From: Leisingera aquaemixtae
GTDB lineage: Bacteria > Pseudomonadota > Alphaproteobacteria > Rhodobacterales > Rhodobacteraceae
NCBI RefSeq assembly: GCF_001458395.1
Contig: NZ_CYSR01000022.1
Location: 233,385-297,384 of the forward strand
Direction of reading: 5' to 3'
Length of the DNA: 64,000 nt
Shown here: positions 35,805 to 45,723 of the stretch, piece by piece
How positions within the stretch are numbered: the stretch's first letter is position 1
Layout: every line of letters starts with the position of its first letter
The notes under the pieces: model-generated
What the model saw: the letters and a program-made list of their open reading frames with translations, nothing else
What the model was told of the DNA's origin: nothing
Databases searched by the model: none
Made by a program: the position numbers and the translations under genes

Positions 35805-36398
35805 CCATTCGCCGCGGGCGCGCAGCGCGGTCGAGCTGACATCCACCATCGGCAGGTTGACGAAACACCAGGCCGGGCTGTCCGCCCGCGCCAGCAGCTG
35901 GCTTTCGCTCCCCTTCAGCATGGCGTGGCGGTAGATCCGGGCCGCGGGCGAAAACCGGGCCGAGATCCGGTCGCCGGGCCGCGCCAGCACCCCCACGGGC
36001 ACCGTGTCCAGGATCTGCTGCCAGTCCTTCCAGCGGTGGAAATGGGTGAGGTTGTCGGCCCCCATCAGCCAGACGAAGCGCACGCCGGGATGGCGGCGGC
36101 GCAGGTGGCGCAGGGTCTGGGCGGTATAGCGGGTGCCAAGCGCCGCCTCGATGCCGCTGACATGGATGCGCGGATGCTGGATCAGCGCGCGGCTGGCGCT
36201 GATCCGCCTCTCCAGCGGGGCAGGCTGGCGCGCCTTCAGCGGGTTGCCCGGGGACACCAGCCAGAACAGGTGGTCCAGCCCGAAGCGCTTGAGCGCGGCA
36301 TGGGAAATCGCCGCGTGGCCCCGGTGCGGCGGGTCAAAGGACCCTCCCAGCAGCCCGACGCTTTGGCCCGGGCGGATATGCGGCAGCTTGCAAACCAT
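35784..36398 (-). CDS. nadD: Nicotinate-nucleotide adenylyltransferase
   Basis: About 204 residues from [12 protein letters not shown]; the first ATG (18 nt upstream) is also possible, neither has a strong ribosome site. Nucleotidyltransferase motifs [16 protein letters not shown] (HIGH-like HRGH) and the ISAS-like [14 protein letters not shown] (SSTxLR). Joins NaMN and ATP to NaAD, the step before NadE. In many bacteria rsfS follows nadD; here it does not. Confidence 0.9.
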   Translation of the reverse strand: MVCKLPHIRPGQSVGLLGGSFDPPHRGHAAISHAALKRFGLDHLFWLVSPGNPLKARQPAPLERRISASRALIQHPRIHVSGIEAALGTRYTAQTLRHLRRRHPGVRFVWLMGADNLTHFHRWKDWQQILDTVPVGVLARPGDRISARFSPAARIYRHAMLKGSESQLLARADSPAWCFVNLPMVDVSSTALRARGEWSAAQQG

Positions 36399-36416
36399 GA
36401 GGCGCTTGATGCGCAT

Positions 36417-36745
36417 AATTTGGCGGGGAGTTCAATTGCCGGATGTGTGCGGCGGGCCGGTGGATTGTATGAAACCGGCCAGCGGAGCCGGATTTCCTAG
36501 TGCGCAGGTGGCGCGGATGCACCTTTGGGGGGGTAGGTGAAAAGGGGTTTGTTGAGAAAACTTGTTTATTAACAGGCGGGTAATGGAGTTGCGATGGTTT
36601 TGTGGAGCTTAATGCACGGCAAAGCCGTGCGTCGCGCCCGACCCGCCCCCGTCGCACCAAAGGTGCGCAGCCAATGGGTGGCACGCCTTCGGCGTGACGG
36701 CGGTTGCGAACGCTCACCCTCGGGGTCGGGTGCTAGGGGGCAGTT
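36417..36745. other. Intergenic region with a structured multi-hairpin element
   Basis: Contains GCACGGC-AAA-GCCGTGC (36614-36630), GCACC-AAA-GGTGC (36654-36666), CACGCC-TTC-GGCGTG (36682-36696), and outer arms CCCGACCC (36637-36644) with GGGTCGGG (36723-36730) around the last two. No gene is credible here. It separates nadD from the broken low-GC gene. Confidence 0.55.
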
Positions 36746-37271
36746 TCACTTAGATGTTTTCTGCTCCTTGAGTTGCTTCCAGCGGTCGTAAATTCGCATG
36801 GTTAGTGCTGAAGAGACCATTCGAAATCTGTCAGCGCCGCTGCATGTCGACAAGTCAATATTCTCGACACCTTGAGACAGTCGTCCAACTCTATCGCGAA
36901 TTGAGTCATCTTCAAATGAGCACTCAACTGCATGTGCAAAGGAGTTTCGAATTTTCCTTATAAGCTTGAGATCTGTACACTCGTCATTGGTGACTAGTCC
37001 AAGCGAGCGTGCGATAAGAGTGGCTGCATAAAATGAGTCAAGAGGGCCGCGATCCGCGATCCGCGAACAGCTCGCGAGTTTCCTTTGTGTCGTTGAGGCT
37101 TGCCTCCGCTAGATCTTTTAGCCGTTTCTCGAGCAGTGACGCTTGAATTAGCACAGTGCCACGGTTTGACTCAGAATTTGTAGCGAGTTTGACTCGAGCT
37201 ATTTCCCGAATATTGTCATCATCGAATGCGGCGTAATACTCTTTCAAATGATCGCCATTTGTAGAAGACAT
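36746..37271 (-). pseudogene. MltR-family gene, frameshifted by 7-bp tandem duplication
   Basis: Read from the ATG at 37271 (GAAAGGA upstream), the frame runs through residues of the MltR fold (SNRGTVLIQASLLEKRLKDL) to a stop at 37038. At 37048-37061 CGCGATC occurs twice in tandem. Removing one copy joins LFADRGPLDSFYAATLIARS to the second half, whose LIRKIRNSFAHAVECSFED is the family hallmark, and gives an intact frame of 172 residues ending at 36746. MltR is named as a mannitol-operon repressor; stand-alone relatives are of unclear role. The gene has clearly lower GC than its surroundings. A sequencing error is the alternative. Confidence 0.8.
37048..37061. repeat. 7-bp tandem duplication causing the frameshift
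   Basis: CGCGATC twice in direct contact, followed by a near-copy CGCGAAC (37062-37068). The near-copy would favour strand slippage and reversible phase change. Confidence 0.85.
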
Positions 37272-37302
37272 TACTGGTCCTTTCATTTTAATATAATTGC
37301 TT

Positions 37303-37383
37303 GCCCGTGCCTGTGGCACGGGCTGCGCCCGACCTCCCCCACGGGAGGGCGCATTCGCTTCCTCCCGAGGCCGGGCGCAGCCC
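37303..37383. repeat. Adjacent palindromes downstream of uvrB
   Basis: GCCCGTGCC-TGT-GGCACGGGC (37303-37323) overlaps by four bases the outer arms GGGCTGCGCCCG (37320-37331) and CGGGCGCAGCCC (37372-37383), which enclose an inner CCTCCC/GGGAGG. The two outer foldings compete. It may end the uvrB transcript, though a T-run is missing. Confidence 0.55.
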
Positions 37384-37402
37384 TTTGTTGCGCTTCACCA
37401 CC

Positions 37403-39601
<2,199 letters not shown>

Positions 39602-39633
39602 CGGGCGACTCCGTTTGGGACCGCGCTGATTTT

Positions 39634-39648
39634 GGTCTGTTTTTGTTC
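39634..39648. promoter_or_regulatory. Candidate SOS (LexA) box for uvrB
   Basis: GGTC-N7-GTTC, one mismatch from the alphaproteobacterial LexA consensus GTTC-N7-GTTC, 33 nt upstream of the uvrB start. uvrB is SOS-controlled in many bacteria. Confidence 0.4.
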
Positions 39649-39807
39649 TTGTTCAAGGGGGCATCAGGGCCTGGTGCGGCCAAACGCCTGTGGCGGCAGG
39701 GCAAAACCGTCGAAATACGCTGCATTTGCGCCCTTGCTGCAGCCGCATATCCGGCGCATAAATGCGCAACTTCGAGATTCACAGGTTGAGACACCAGGAG
39801 ACAGCCC

Positions 39808-40119
39808 ATGCAAGCGCGGATTTACCGGCCAGCACGCAATGCCATGACCTCGGGCATGGCGAAGACGCGGAGATGGGTCCTGGAATTCGCGCCCGCCAGC
39901 GCCCGCGAAGTGGATCCGCTGATGGGCTGGACCTCCTCCAGCGACACCCAGAGCCAGGTCAAACTGCGCTTTGACAGCAAGGAAGCGGCGCTGGAATATG
40001 CCAAGGACCATGGCATCGAGGCGCTGGTCGTCGAGCCCAAGCAGCGCAAGCCCAACATCCGCCCGGGCGGCTACGGCGACAATTTCGCCACCAACCGCCG
40101 CGGCCCCTGGACCCACTGA
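39808..40119 (+). CDS. NDUFS4-like complex I accessory subunit
   Basis: 103 residues of the ETC complex I subunit conserved region: [27 protein letters not shown], then [20 protein letters not shown] and a C-terminal [24 protein letters not shown]. In alphaproteobacteria and mitochondria this supernumerary subunit of NADH:quinone oxidoreductase binds the peripheral arm. It is encoded away from the nuo operon. CAGGAGACAGCCC precedes the ATG. Confidence 0.9.
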   Translation: MQARIYRPARNAMTSGMAKTRRWVLEFAPASAREVDPLMGWTSSSDTQSQVKLRFDSKEAALEYAKDHGIEALVVEPKQRKPNIRPGGYGDNFATNRRGPWTH

Positions 40120-40221
40120 GGCCAGCGCCGCAGTTGAAGCGGCTGCCGGGCTGCGGAAACGCGCTGGGCCGGTGCCCGGGACTGTGGGTCTTGTTTCTTC
40201 GGGGCAGCGGGGACGCGCGCG

Positions 40222-40863
40222 ATGTCTGAACCCAAGTTTCTGCTGAACGGCGATGCGCCGGGCGGCACGACGCTGCTGCTCGCCCACGGGGCCGGGGCGG
40301 CGATGGACACGCCCTTCATGACCGCGATGGCAGAGGGGCTTGCCGCCCGCGGGCTGCGGGTTGTCCGGTTTGAGTTTGCCTATATGGCGGGCCGGCGCAG
40401 CGGCGGGCCGAAGCGGCCGCCGCCGAAGATCGAGCTGCTGCAGGAGGAATTCCGCACTGCCATCGAAGCGATCGCCTGCGGCGGTCCGCTGTTCATCGGC
40501 GGCAAATCCATGGGCGGCCGGGTTGCCAGCCTGATTGCAGATGATCTTTGGGCGCAGAACCGGATCCGCGGTCTGGTCTGCCTTGGCTACCCGTTCCACC
40601 CGCCGAACAAACCCGAACAGCTGAGGACCGCGCATCTGGCAGGGCTGAAAACCCCGGCGCTGATCTGCCAGGGCACCCGCGACCCGTTCGGCACCCAGGC
40701 GGAGGCCGCGTCTTATGACCTGTCCGATGCGGTCTCGTTTTTCTGGCTGAGCGACGGCGACCACGACCTGAAGCCGCGCAAAAGGGTGACCGGGCTGACG
40801 CAGGACCAGCACCTGGAGACTGCGGCTGAGGAAATTGCCCGCTGGGTCAAGGCGGCGGTTTGA
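40222..40863 (+). CDS. Alpha/beta-hydrolase (TEX30/KANL3-like, serine hydrolase)
   Basis: 213 residues: oxyanion loop LLAHGAGAAMDTPFM, nucleophile elbow GGKSMGGRVAS (Ser96), Asp-containing CQGTRDPFG and His in SDGDHDLKPRKR. Family found from bacteria to animals without clear substrate; esterase or acyltransferase activity likely. It follows the NDUFS4-like gene by 102 nt on the same strand and may share its transcript. Confidence 0.82.
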   Translation: MSEPKFLLNGDAPGGTTLLLAHGAGAAMDTPFMTAMAEGLAARGLRVVRFEFAYMAGRRSGGPKRPPPKIELLQEEFRTAIEAIACGGPLFIGGKSMGGRVASLIADDLWAQNRIRGLVCLGYPFHPPNKPEQLRTAHLAGLKTPALICQGTRDPFGTQAEAASYDLSDAVSFFWLSDGDHDLKPRKRVTGLTQDQHLETAAEEIARWVKAAV

Positions 40864-40894
40864 GCGCCTGGCACCAGCCCGCGGGCGCGCGCCG

Positions 40895-41833
40895 TTACGG
40901 CAGTTTGAACAAGGCGGCCTGCTGTTTGCGCATCTCAGAGATCTCGGCCTGCAGCCAGCCGCGCAAGGCCTGATACCCCTCGGTTGCGGCATTGGCCGGT
41001 GTGGTGACCAGCCAGTAGCGGGCGCGGGATTTGACCGGCGCACCGGCGGCTTCCAGAAACCCGGCCTCCAGGTCATGTTCCACCAGCAGGCTGCGGCCCA
41101 GGGCAATGCCCATGCCGCTGATGGCGGCCTGAATGGCCAGGTCGGCGCGGGCAAAGGGATTGATCGACCGCTCAAAGCCGAAGTCCCAGCCGCAGCCGGT
41201 GAAATAGGCCTGCCAGCTGAACCCGGTGCCGTCGCTTTCGCCGGAACGGTCGACCAGCAGGCGCGCTCCACGCTGCTGGCAATAGTCTTGCAAGGCCTGC
41301 GGCCCCAGATACCCCGGGCGGCAGACCGGCAGCAGCATAGCCTGCAGCAGCGGCTCTGAATGCAGGCCGGGGTAGGGGCCCATGCCATAGCGGATCGCGG
41401 CCTTGGCCTCGCCCGCGTGCAGGTCGGCCAGGCGGTCATCCACGTCGACCAGCAGATCCAGGCCGCTGTCCTGCGCGCGCTGCAGGGCGGGCACGATCCA
41501 TTTCATGGCAACCGACGACGGCACCGACAGCCGCAGGCTGCGGCTGGTCTTGAGGTCCTGCAGCCGCAACAGCGCGGCCTGCCAGATCCCGCCGCTTTGC
41601 TGCGCCGCGCCGCAGACGATGCGGCCGGCCTCCGTCGGGGTGATCCGGCGGGTGGTGCGGTCGAACAGCGGCACCCCAAGGGCCGCCTCCAGCGCCTTGA
41701 TCCGGTGGCTCACCGCGGATTGCTCCACCCCCAGCCGCTGGGCGGCCCGGGTGAAGTTCTGTTCTTCCGCAATGGCCTCCAGCAGGGGGGCGCTTTGCAG
41801 CAGTCTGGGGAGAAGGCTGTCAGGGTCATTCAT
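40895..41833 (-). CDS. LysR-family regulator of the adjacent phzF-like gene
   Basis: 312 residues: HTH LLEAIAEEQNFTRAAQRLGVEQSAVSHRIKALEAALGVPLFDR and effector domain SLRLSVPSSVAMKWIVPAL, GcvA-like. Divergent from the PhzF-family gene across 83 nt that hold a strong inverted repeat. Ligand unknown. Confidence 0.88.
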   Translation of the reverse strand: MNDPDSLLPRLLQSAPLLEAIAEEQNFTRAAQRLGVEQSAVSHRIKALEAALGVPLFDRTTRRITPTEAGRIVCGAAQQSGGIWQAALLRLQDLKTSRSLRLSVPSSVAMKWIVPALQRAQDSGLDLLVDVDDRLADLHAGEAKAAIRYGMGPYPGLHSEPLLQAMLLPVCRPGYLGPQALQDYCQQRGARLLVDRSGESDGTGFSWQAYFTGCGWDFGFERSINPFARADLAIQAAISGMGIALGRSLLVEHDLEAGFLEAAGAPVKSRARYWLVTTPANAATEGYQALRGWLQAEISEMRKQQAALFKLP

Positions 41834-41835
41834 GA

Positions 41836-41860
41836 ATACTGATCATAGTTATATCAGTAT
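41836..41860. promoter_or_regulatory. LysR operator candidate between divergent genes
   Basis: ATACTGAT - N9 - ATCAGTAT, a perfect 8-bp inverted repeat just outside the LysR start codon and 56 nt before the phzF-like ATG. Confidence 0.6.
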
Positions 41861-41916
41861 AACAGGCGCAAGAGTTCGATCATGCTGATGAGAGTTCATG
41901 AAAAGGAGTTCGCAGC

Positions 41917-42855
41917 ATGACCCGCAATACCGCATCCGTCACCGCCCGTATCGTCAATGGCTTTGTCACCCGCCGCGGCACCGGCGGGCACGTGCAGGCA
42001 ACCGGCGGCAATCCGGCCGGGATTGTTCTGGACGCCGATGGCCTCAGCGGCGCGCAGATGCTTGAGATTGCGCAGAAGGTCGGGCTGTCGGAGACCGCCT
42101 TTGTCTCGCGCTCCCGCAGCGAAGGCTTCAAGCTGGATTTCTTTACCCCGGCCCGGCGCATCGCCCATTGCGGCCACGCGACCATCGCAGCCTTCAGCTA
42201 TCTGGCCGAACTCGGCCGGGTGGCGGAGGGGGAAACCTCGAAGGAAACCGTCGACGGCCCGCGCAAGATCATCATCCGCGATGACGCGGCCTATATGGAG
42301 CAGCTGGCGCCGCGGTATGAGGCGGCCGCCGATTGGGCAGACCGCGGCGTCCGGGCGGAGGATGTGCTGGCCGCGCTTGGTCTGGACGAGGACAGCCTGG
42401 ACCCGCGGTTTGCCCCGGTGCTTGCAAATACCGGCAACAGTTTTGTGCTGGTGGCGGTCAGGGACGCCGCTGTTCTGGCGGCCATCCAGCCCCGGCTGCC
42501 GCAGATCGAGGCGATCAGCGAGGCGCTGGATCTGATCGGGTTTTACGTGTTCACAACGGATCCCGCGGCAACCGCTGCCGATGCCACAACGCGCATGTTC
42601 GCGCCGCGCTATGGCATTGCTGAGGAGTCGGCCACCGGCATGGCCGCCGGGCCGCTGGCCTGCGCGCTTTATGATCATCTTGGCGTTCGCAAGCCCAGGC
42701 TGATGATCGAGCAGGGCCACTTCATGGTGCCGGCGTCCCCCAGTGAAATCACCGTTGAGCTGGGGCTGGACGCGGGGCGGATCACCGGCCTGATGGCGGG
42801 CGGGTCCGGCGCGGTGATGCAGGAACTGGAGATCAGCCTGCAAGAGCGGGCCTGA
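41917..42855 (+). CDS. PhzF-family isomerase-like protein
   Basis: 312 residues of the DapF/PhzF fold: N-terminal GGNPAGIVLDADGL, catalytic glutamate in VGLSETAFVS (E59), ARRIAHCGHATIAAF and the C-terminal EESATGMAAGPLACALYD. Only PhzF proper makes phenazines; most relatives are isomerases of unassigned substrate. No other phz gene is present, so phenazine synthesis is not supported. AAGGAG precedes the ATG. Confidence 0.88.
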   Translation: MTRNTASVTARIVNGFVTRRGTGGHVQATGGNPAGIVLDADGLSGAQMLEIAQKVGLSETAFVSRSRSEGFKLDFFTPARRIAHCGHATIAAFSYLAELGRVAEGETSKETVDGPRKIIIRDDAAYMEQLAPRYEAAADWADRGVRAEDVLAALGLDEDSLDPRFAPVLANTGNSFVLVAVRDAAVLAAIQPRLPQIEAISEALDLIGFYVFTTDPAATAADATTRMFAPRYGIAEESATGMAAGPLACALYDHLGVRKPRLMIEQGHFMVPASPSEITVELGLDAGRITGLMAGGSGAVMQELEISLQERA

Positions 42856-42897
42856 GGCCCGCGGCGGATGCCTTTCCGGGTTTCATGCGCAGGTTTT

Positions 42898-42934
42898 CCG
42901 GACCGTTGCGGCCCCGCGCGGCGGTCCGGTTTCT
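42898..42934 (+). terminator. Probable terminator of the phzF-like gene
   Basis: CCGGACCG (42898-42905), 16-nt loop, CGGTCCGG (42922-42929), then TTTCT. Good stem, weak tract. Confidence 0.5.
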
Positions 42935-43055
42935 GAGCGGCTGAGCGCCGGGAAAATTTCTTTCCCCGATAGTAAACAGCGGATAGGGTTCGTGTCAGGC
43001 TGGCGCGCGCTGCGCCGTCTGCTTGCGATGATCCAGGTCAAGATGTTGAGGCGAA

Positions 43056-43580
43056 ATGGCTGACTCACAGCACCAAATTAGCCCGGAAGGCGCCAGCGTT
43101 CCGGTGTCCGGTATCCAAATCAGCCCGGCCAGCCCGGCAGAGCCGGAGGCCGCCGCGATGATCCGGCGGCATCTGTCGCAAATGGCGGCGCAGTCGCCGG
43201 AGGACAGCTGCCATGCGCTTGACGGCAGCGGGCTGGAAGAGCCCGGGGTGCAGTTTTTTCTGGCGCGCAGGGACGGCCAGGCTGTTGCCATGGGGGCGCT
43301 GAAATCCCTGGGCGGCGGCGCGCGGGAACTGAAGTCGATGCACACGCTGGCGGAGGCCCGCGGCAGCGGGGCAGGGCGGGCGATGCTGGATTTCCTGCTG
43401 GCCTTAGCCCGCCGTGAAGACGCCACCGGAATCTATCTGGAAACCGGCTCCACGGACGACTACCTGCCGTCGCGCCGCCTGTATGAATCCTTTGGCTTTG
43501 TCCAATGCGGGCCGTTTGCGGACTATGGCGAAGATCCCTGGTCGGTCTTTATGCACCTGGACCTGCGCGCCGCGGCTTGA
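43056..43580 (+). CDS. GNAT-family N-acetyltransferase
   Basis: 174 residues: GNAT core FFLARRDGQAVAMGALKSL, acetyl-CoA loop LAEARGSGAGRAMLDFLL and YLETGSTDDYLPSRRLYESFGFVQCGPFADY, a PhnO/YjcF-like small-molecule acetyltransferase pattern. Substrate unknown. It sits just before the tRNA-Arg gene. GAGG lies before the ATG. Confidence 0.85.
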   Translation: MADSQHQISPEGASVPVSGIQISPASPAEPEAAAMIRRHLSQMAAQSPEDSCHALDGSGLEEPGVQFFLARRDGQAVAMGALKSLGGGARELKSMHTLAEARGSGAGRAMLDFLLALARREDATGIYLETGSTDDYLPSRRLYESFGFVQCGPFADYGEDPWSVFMHLDLRAAA

Positions 43581-43615
43581 CCCCCGGCACGAGCCTGTCA
43601 TAACTGGCGCCACGC

Positions 43616-43692
43616 GGTCCCTTAGCTCAACTGGATAGAGCAGCTGACTTCTAATCAGCAGGTTGAGGGTTCGAGTCCTTCAGGGATCGCCA
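43616..43692 (+). tRNA. tRNA-Arg (anticodon TCT)
   Basis: 77 nt with encoded CCA. Acceptor GGTCCCT/AGGGATC, D-arm GCTCAACTGGATAGAGC, anticodon stem GCTGA/TCAGC with loop CTTCTAA, T-loop GGTTCGAGTCC. Reads AGA codons. The region downstream, 43693-44002, has no gene, terminator or obvious attachment repeat. Confidence 0.95.
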
Positions 43693-44002
43693 TCTTCATA
43701 GTTTGTTGCTGCCAATGAGGCACAATCTTGCACGCTTTGGGGGCTATCCTGCACACCCTGTGGCAAGCAGACCGTGCCTGGCGAGGCTAAGCGCGCCTGC
43801 CGCCTGGCGCAAAGCAGGGCAAAACAGCGCAAAGACAGCTCTTGAGATGGCCGTTCGGTTGGTCGTGATGGGCCAAGGCGCCGGCCTTACCTGAAATGGC
43901 TGGGTATTGCGCCGCCCTATGGCCGGAAATCGTAGCGCCATTGTCAGCCGCAACTGCAAAACCTTCTGCCGGTCTGCTCGACAGCGGCCGATGAGGGGTT
44001 CG

Positions 44003-44473
44003 TCAGACGTCCGCCTCGACGTCGCGCCGCGGATTGGATCGCGGATCGCGCCACGTCGTCAGGATCGAATTTGTGTACATTGTTTGAACCAACGGGTGCC
44101 TCGCAACGCTGTTGCGCACGTTCTCAACAGCTTCCACATCCTTGGCCTCCACAAGCACCATCATGTCGATATCTGAGGATGAGATGCTCCACGCGCCCAG
44201 GATCTCGTCGTGCTTCTGCAAGTCGGCAAACAGCTGCCTGCAGTTCGGCGCGACCAGGCGGATATTGAAGACTGCTCTGAAAGGTTGCGAGGTGAATTCC
44301 GCGTCCGCCGCAAGCTCAATCGTGAACCGTTTGATGATCTTCTTGTCGACCAGGCGGTCGATCGTCTCTTTGACCTTCTTGCGCGACGCGCCGAGCTCTG
44401 AGGCAATGTCAGAGACTGAGGCCCGGCTGTTTTCGCTCAGAAGGCGAATAACTTTTCTCTGAAATCCATCCAT
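44003..44473 (-). CDS. Lrp/AsnC-family regulator
   Basis: 156 residues: HTH VIRLLSENSRASVSDIASELGASRKKVKETIDRLVDKKIIKRFTIEL and RAM-like effector domain with IDMMVLVEAKDVEAVENVRNSV. The family responds to amino acids or their derivatives. It is divergent from the haem-oxygenase/cupin/permease operon across about 170 nt, which makes it the probable local regulator. A 6-bp inverted repeat, TTCCCA-N13-TGGGAA (44529-44553), lies between them. Confidence 0.85.
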   Translation of the reverse strand: MDGFQRKVIRLLSENSRASVSDIASELGASRKKVKETIDRLVDKKIIKRFTIELAADAEFTSQPFRAVFNIRLVAPNCRQLFADLQKHDEILGAWSISSSDIDMMVLVEAKDVEAVENVRNSVARHPLVQTMYTNSILTTWRDPRSNPRRDVEADV

Positions 44474-44528
44474 AGGTCATACAGTTTCTGCGCAATTGAC
44501 TGTGCCTAAGCCCAAACTGAAACGTCTT

Positions 44529-44553
44529 TTCCCAATATGCATCTATCTGGGAA
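44529..44553. promoter_or_regulatory. Candidate Lrp/AsnC operator
   Basis: TTCCCA-N13-TGGGAA with an AT-rich centre, about 90 nt before the operon's first ATG. Shape fits Lrp-type half-sites but is short. Confidence 0.3.
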
Positions 44554-44644
44554 CAGTCTGGGCGTTCATATCACAGGCAAGCCTCGAACTACCAGAGATT
44601 ATCCGCCCTGCGCGAGGCCCAAGCAAAGATATGAGAGACAGTCT

Positions 44645-45391
44645 ATGACCACCAAGATTATCTACAGTCGGGTTGAAATTGACAGCGCATTCGATGCAAC
44701 GACCTGGCAGAAAAAGATTTTTAACGAGCTGGCGACCAATTTCAGGTCTCGCTCCCGGCTCTTCCCCTGCACCTTTGGCGTCGCCGGGTTCGAAGCAGAT
44801 CAGCTGCGGTTTGCCTTTTCTGAAAACATGGACCCTGGCGAAGTGTCTGCAGCGCTGAAGTGCTATCTGAAAGACGCCAAATCGTTCGGGAAAAACACCT
44901 CCCTGCTCGTGCTGTCGCGTCCGGGCCCGATCCAGAGCCTTGAGCATTACCGCGCGCGCTTCTGGTCAACCCTGGACGGTATCCACCAGACCGATGACAC
45001 AGAGTGGCCCGAGACCATTCCGGCGCAGATCGACAGCGCGGGATGGGAATGGTGTTTCGGCGGCGAACAGATCTTTGTGGTCTGCAACACGCCCGCGCAT
45101 GTCAACCGGCAGTCACGGCGCTTTTCGAGCTTCATGCTGACGTTCCAACCGCGGTGGGTGTTCAACGGAATTCTCGACACACGGGAGACCGCCGAGAAAG
45201 CCACCTCCAAAATCCGTTCCCGCATTCTGCAATACGACCTGATCAATCCGTCGCAGGATCTGGGTTTGTACGGTGACCCCGACAACCGCGAGTTCGCACA
45301 GTATTTTCTGGATGACGAGAACCGCGCGGCCACGTGCCCGTTTCACAGCTTTACCAAGAAAAACCAAAATGAAGAGGAGAAGGTGGCATGA
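44645..45391 (+). CDS. YqcI/YcgG-family protein, putative haem-dependent amino-acid/guanidine N-hydroxylase
   Basis: 248 residues. Family blocks: LFPCTFGVAGFEADQLRFAF (39-58), WEWCFGGEQIFVVCNTP (134-150), FMLTFQPRWVFN (163-174) and the C-terminal CPFH (231-234). Characterised relatives, DcsA of the D-cycloserine pathway (arginine N-hydroxylase) and GntA of guanitoxin synthesis, are haem proteins that hydroxylate guanidino nitrogen. By analogy this one would act on arginine or a related amino acid, in the cytoplasm. Its stop overlaps the cupin ATG (ATGA). Substrate is an inference. Confidence 0.72.
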   Translation: MTTKIIYSRVEIDSAFDATTWQKKIFNELATNFRSRSRLFPCTFGVAGFEADQLRFAFSENMDPGEVSAALKCYLKDAKSFGKNTSLLVLSRPGPIQSLEHYRARFWSTLDGIHQTDDTEWPETIPAQIDSAGWEWCFGGEQIFVVCNTPAHVNRQSRRFSSFMLTFQPRWVFNGILDTRETAEKATSKIRSRILQYDLINPSQDLGLYGDPDNREFAQYFLDDENRAATCPFHSFTKKNQNEEEKVA

Positions 45392-45723
45392 TTTCATCAC
45401 CTGGAAAATCTGTCGTCGTTCACTCAGCCGCTGCTGATTTGTCGGACTTCAGAGGGCTTGTTGAACGCTGCATGCCGCAACAGGGCTGCGTCGAAGTTCA
45501 GAACGACCAGTCGGGCAAGGAGCATCCCTGGCACCAGCACGATACCGACGAGACCATTGTCGTGCTGAACGGGCAGCTCTTGTTCTACTGGGAAGGCGGC
45601 GAAGCCGTTTGCAAATCGGGGGATGTGATCGAGCTTCCGAAAGGAGTCAGGCACGGTTCGAAAGCAAGTTTCGGGGACGTGCAGTACCTGATTTCCTTTG
45701 CCAATGTGGATTTCGCAAGATGA
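45388..45723 (+). CDS. Single-domain cupin, metal-binding
   Basis: 111 residues. Cupin motif 1 HPWHQHDTDETIVVLNGQ supplies H49, H51 and E55 (H46 is nearby) and motif 2 PKGVRHG gives H89. Fe(II), Mn or Zn binding is therefore likely. It overlaps both neighbours by 4 nt, so the three are translated as a unit. Cupins can act downstream of N-hydroxylases in N-N bond formation (hydrazine synthetases), or as isomerases or sensors. Which applies is unknown. Confidence 0.75.
   Translation: MISSPGKSVVVHSAAADLSDFRGLVERCMPQQGCVEVQNDQSGKEHPWHQHDTDETIVVLNGQLLFYWEGGEAVCKSGDVIELPKGVRHGSKASFGDVQYLISFANVDFAR

Noticed and set aside
37038..37271. Short intact gene ending at 37038
   Set aside because: It stops right after the 7-bp duplication, and the rest of the MltR fold continues in the next frame.
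39645..39654. GTTCTTGTTC near uvrB as an SOS box
   Set aside because: Spacing of 2 rather than 7; the overlapping GGTC-N7-GTTC fits better and is listed instead.
41917..42855. Phenazine biosynthesis
   Set aside because: Only a PhzF-family isomerase is present; none of the other phz genes are.
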